Positions 5,451-5,530 of a DNA stretch of 5,530 bases are shown here, one piece after another. The stretch's first letter is position 1, and every line of letters starts with the position of its first letter. The stretch covers positions 1-5,530 of the forward strand of contig CAZNPW010000104.1 of NCBI GenBank assembly GCA_964575185.1, read 5' to 3'. A model generated the notes under the pieces. The model did no database searches, was not told the DNA's origin, and saw only the letters and a list, made by a program, of their open reading frames with translations. The position numbers and the translations under genes are program-made. Source of the stretch: CAZNPW01 sp964575185 (GTDB lineage Bacteria; Pseudomonadota; Alphaproteobacteria; Rhodobacterales; Rhodobacteraceae).

Positions 5451-5469
5451 CGAAGTCAGGAGATACCAG

Positions 5470-5530
5470 ATGAACCGCAACGTTCTGATCGGCGCCGTGA
5501 TCGTGCTGCTGGCGGCCGGGGCCTACTACC
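5470..5530 (+). CDS. Small membrane-anchored or exported protein, 3'-truncated
   Basis: ATG 5470 has a good AGGAG ribosome site at 5458-5462 with 7-nt spacing. The 20 codons present encode MNRNVLIGAVIVLLAAGAYY: a short basic start followed by a hydrophobic core, the pattern of a signal anchor or signal peptide. No cleavage site is visible before the window ends. The gene is divergent from infC. I do not recognise the family, and nothing more about function can be read from this fragment. Confidence 0.75.
   Translation, partial: MNRNVLIGAVIVLLAAGAYY

Noticed and set aside
1..5530. CRISPR array, insertion sequence, tRNA, phage or toxin-antitoxin element
   Set aside because: I saw no spaced palindromic repeats, transposase motifs, terminal inverted repeats, tRNA-like cloverleaf or toxin-antitoxin pair; composition is even throughout.

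Overview
The window looks like a chromosomal segment from a very GC-rich alphaproteobacterium, most likely of the Rhodobacterales/Rhodobacteraceae. The grounds are the strong G/C third-position bias, an IF-3 N-terminus (RRPHQAPPQRDTGPRVND) that I recall from that group, a solitary infC not followed by rpmI-rplT, and an XdhC / molybdopterin-binding pair of the type found in that order. The taxon is an inference from memory, not a search result.

Layout. (1) Positions 1-1572 (+) hold the 3' part of a gene for an envelope protein: an Ala/Glu/Gln/Arg-rich repetitive segment, one hydrophobic Gly-rich helix, a polar beta-repeat-like stretch, and a C-terminal OmpA peptidoglycan-binding domain. Its start lies outside the window. 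(2) Positions 1573-1715 are a non-coding leader with several hairpins, including a good intrinsic terminator (1666-1695) only 20 nt before the next start codon and a competing upstream pairing. (3) Positions 1716-3670 (+) are a two-gene unit joined by an ATGA overlap: an XdhC-family maturation protein, then a stand-alone molybdopterin-binding protein of the MoeA/MogA-fold family. Together they probably load or mature a molybdenum hydroxylase (xanthine or CO dehydrogenase family) encoded elsewhere. (4) Positions 3671-3748 are a short convergent intergenic region. (5) Positions 5214-3749 (-) are a second ATGA-coupled pair: infC (translation initiation factor IF-3), then a nucleoside hydrolase. 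(6) Positions 5215-5469 separate infC from a divergent gene and contain the probable infC promoter, a G-run-rich degenerate repeat, and a weak promoter and leader hairpin for the divergent gene. (7) Positions 5470-5530 (+) are the first 20 codons of a small membrane-anchored or exported protein, cut by the window end.

Two points stand out. infC appears to start at a non-AUG codon (CUG at 5214): a well-spaced Shine-Dalgarno and a sigma70-like promoter place the transcript start downstream of the more distant in-frame ATG. The leader before the XdhC gene looks like a terminator/antiterminator attenuator. Neither is proof of a new system. The remaining genes are ordinary members of known families.
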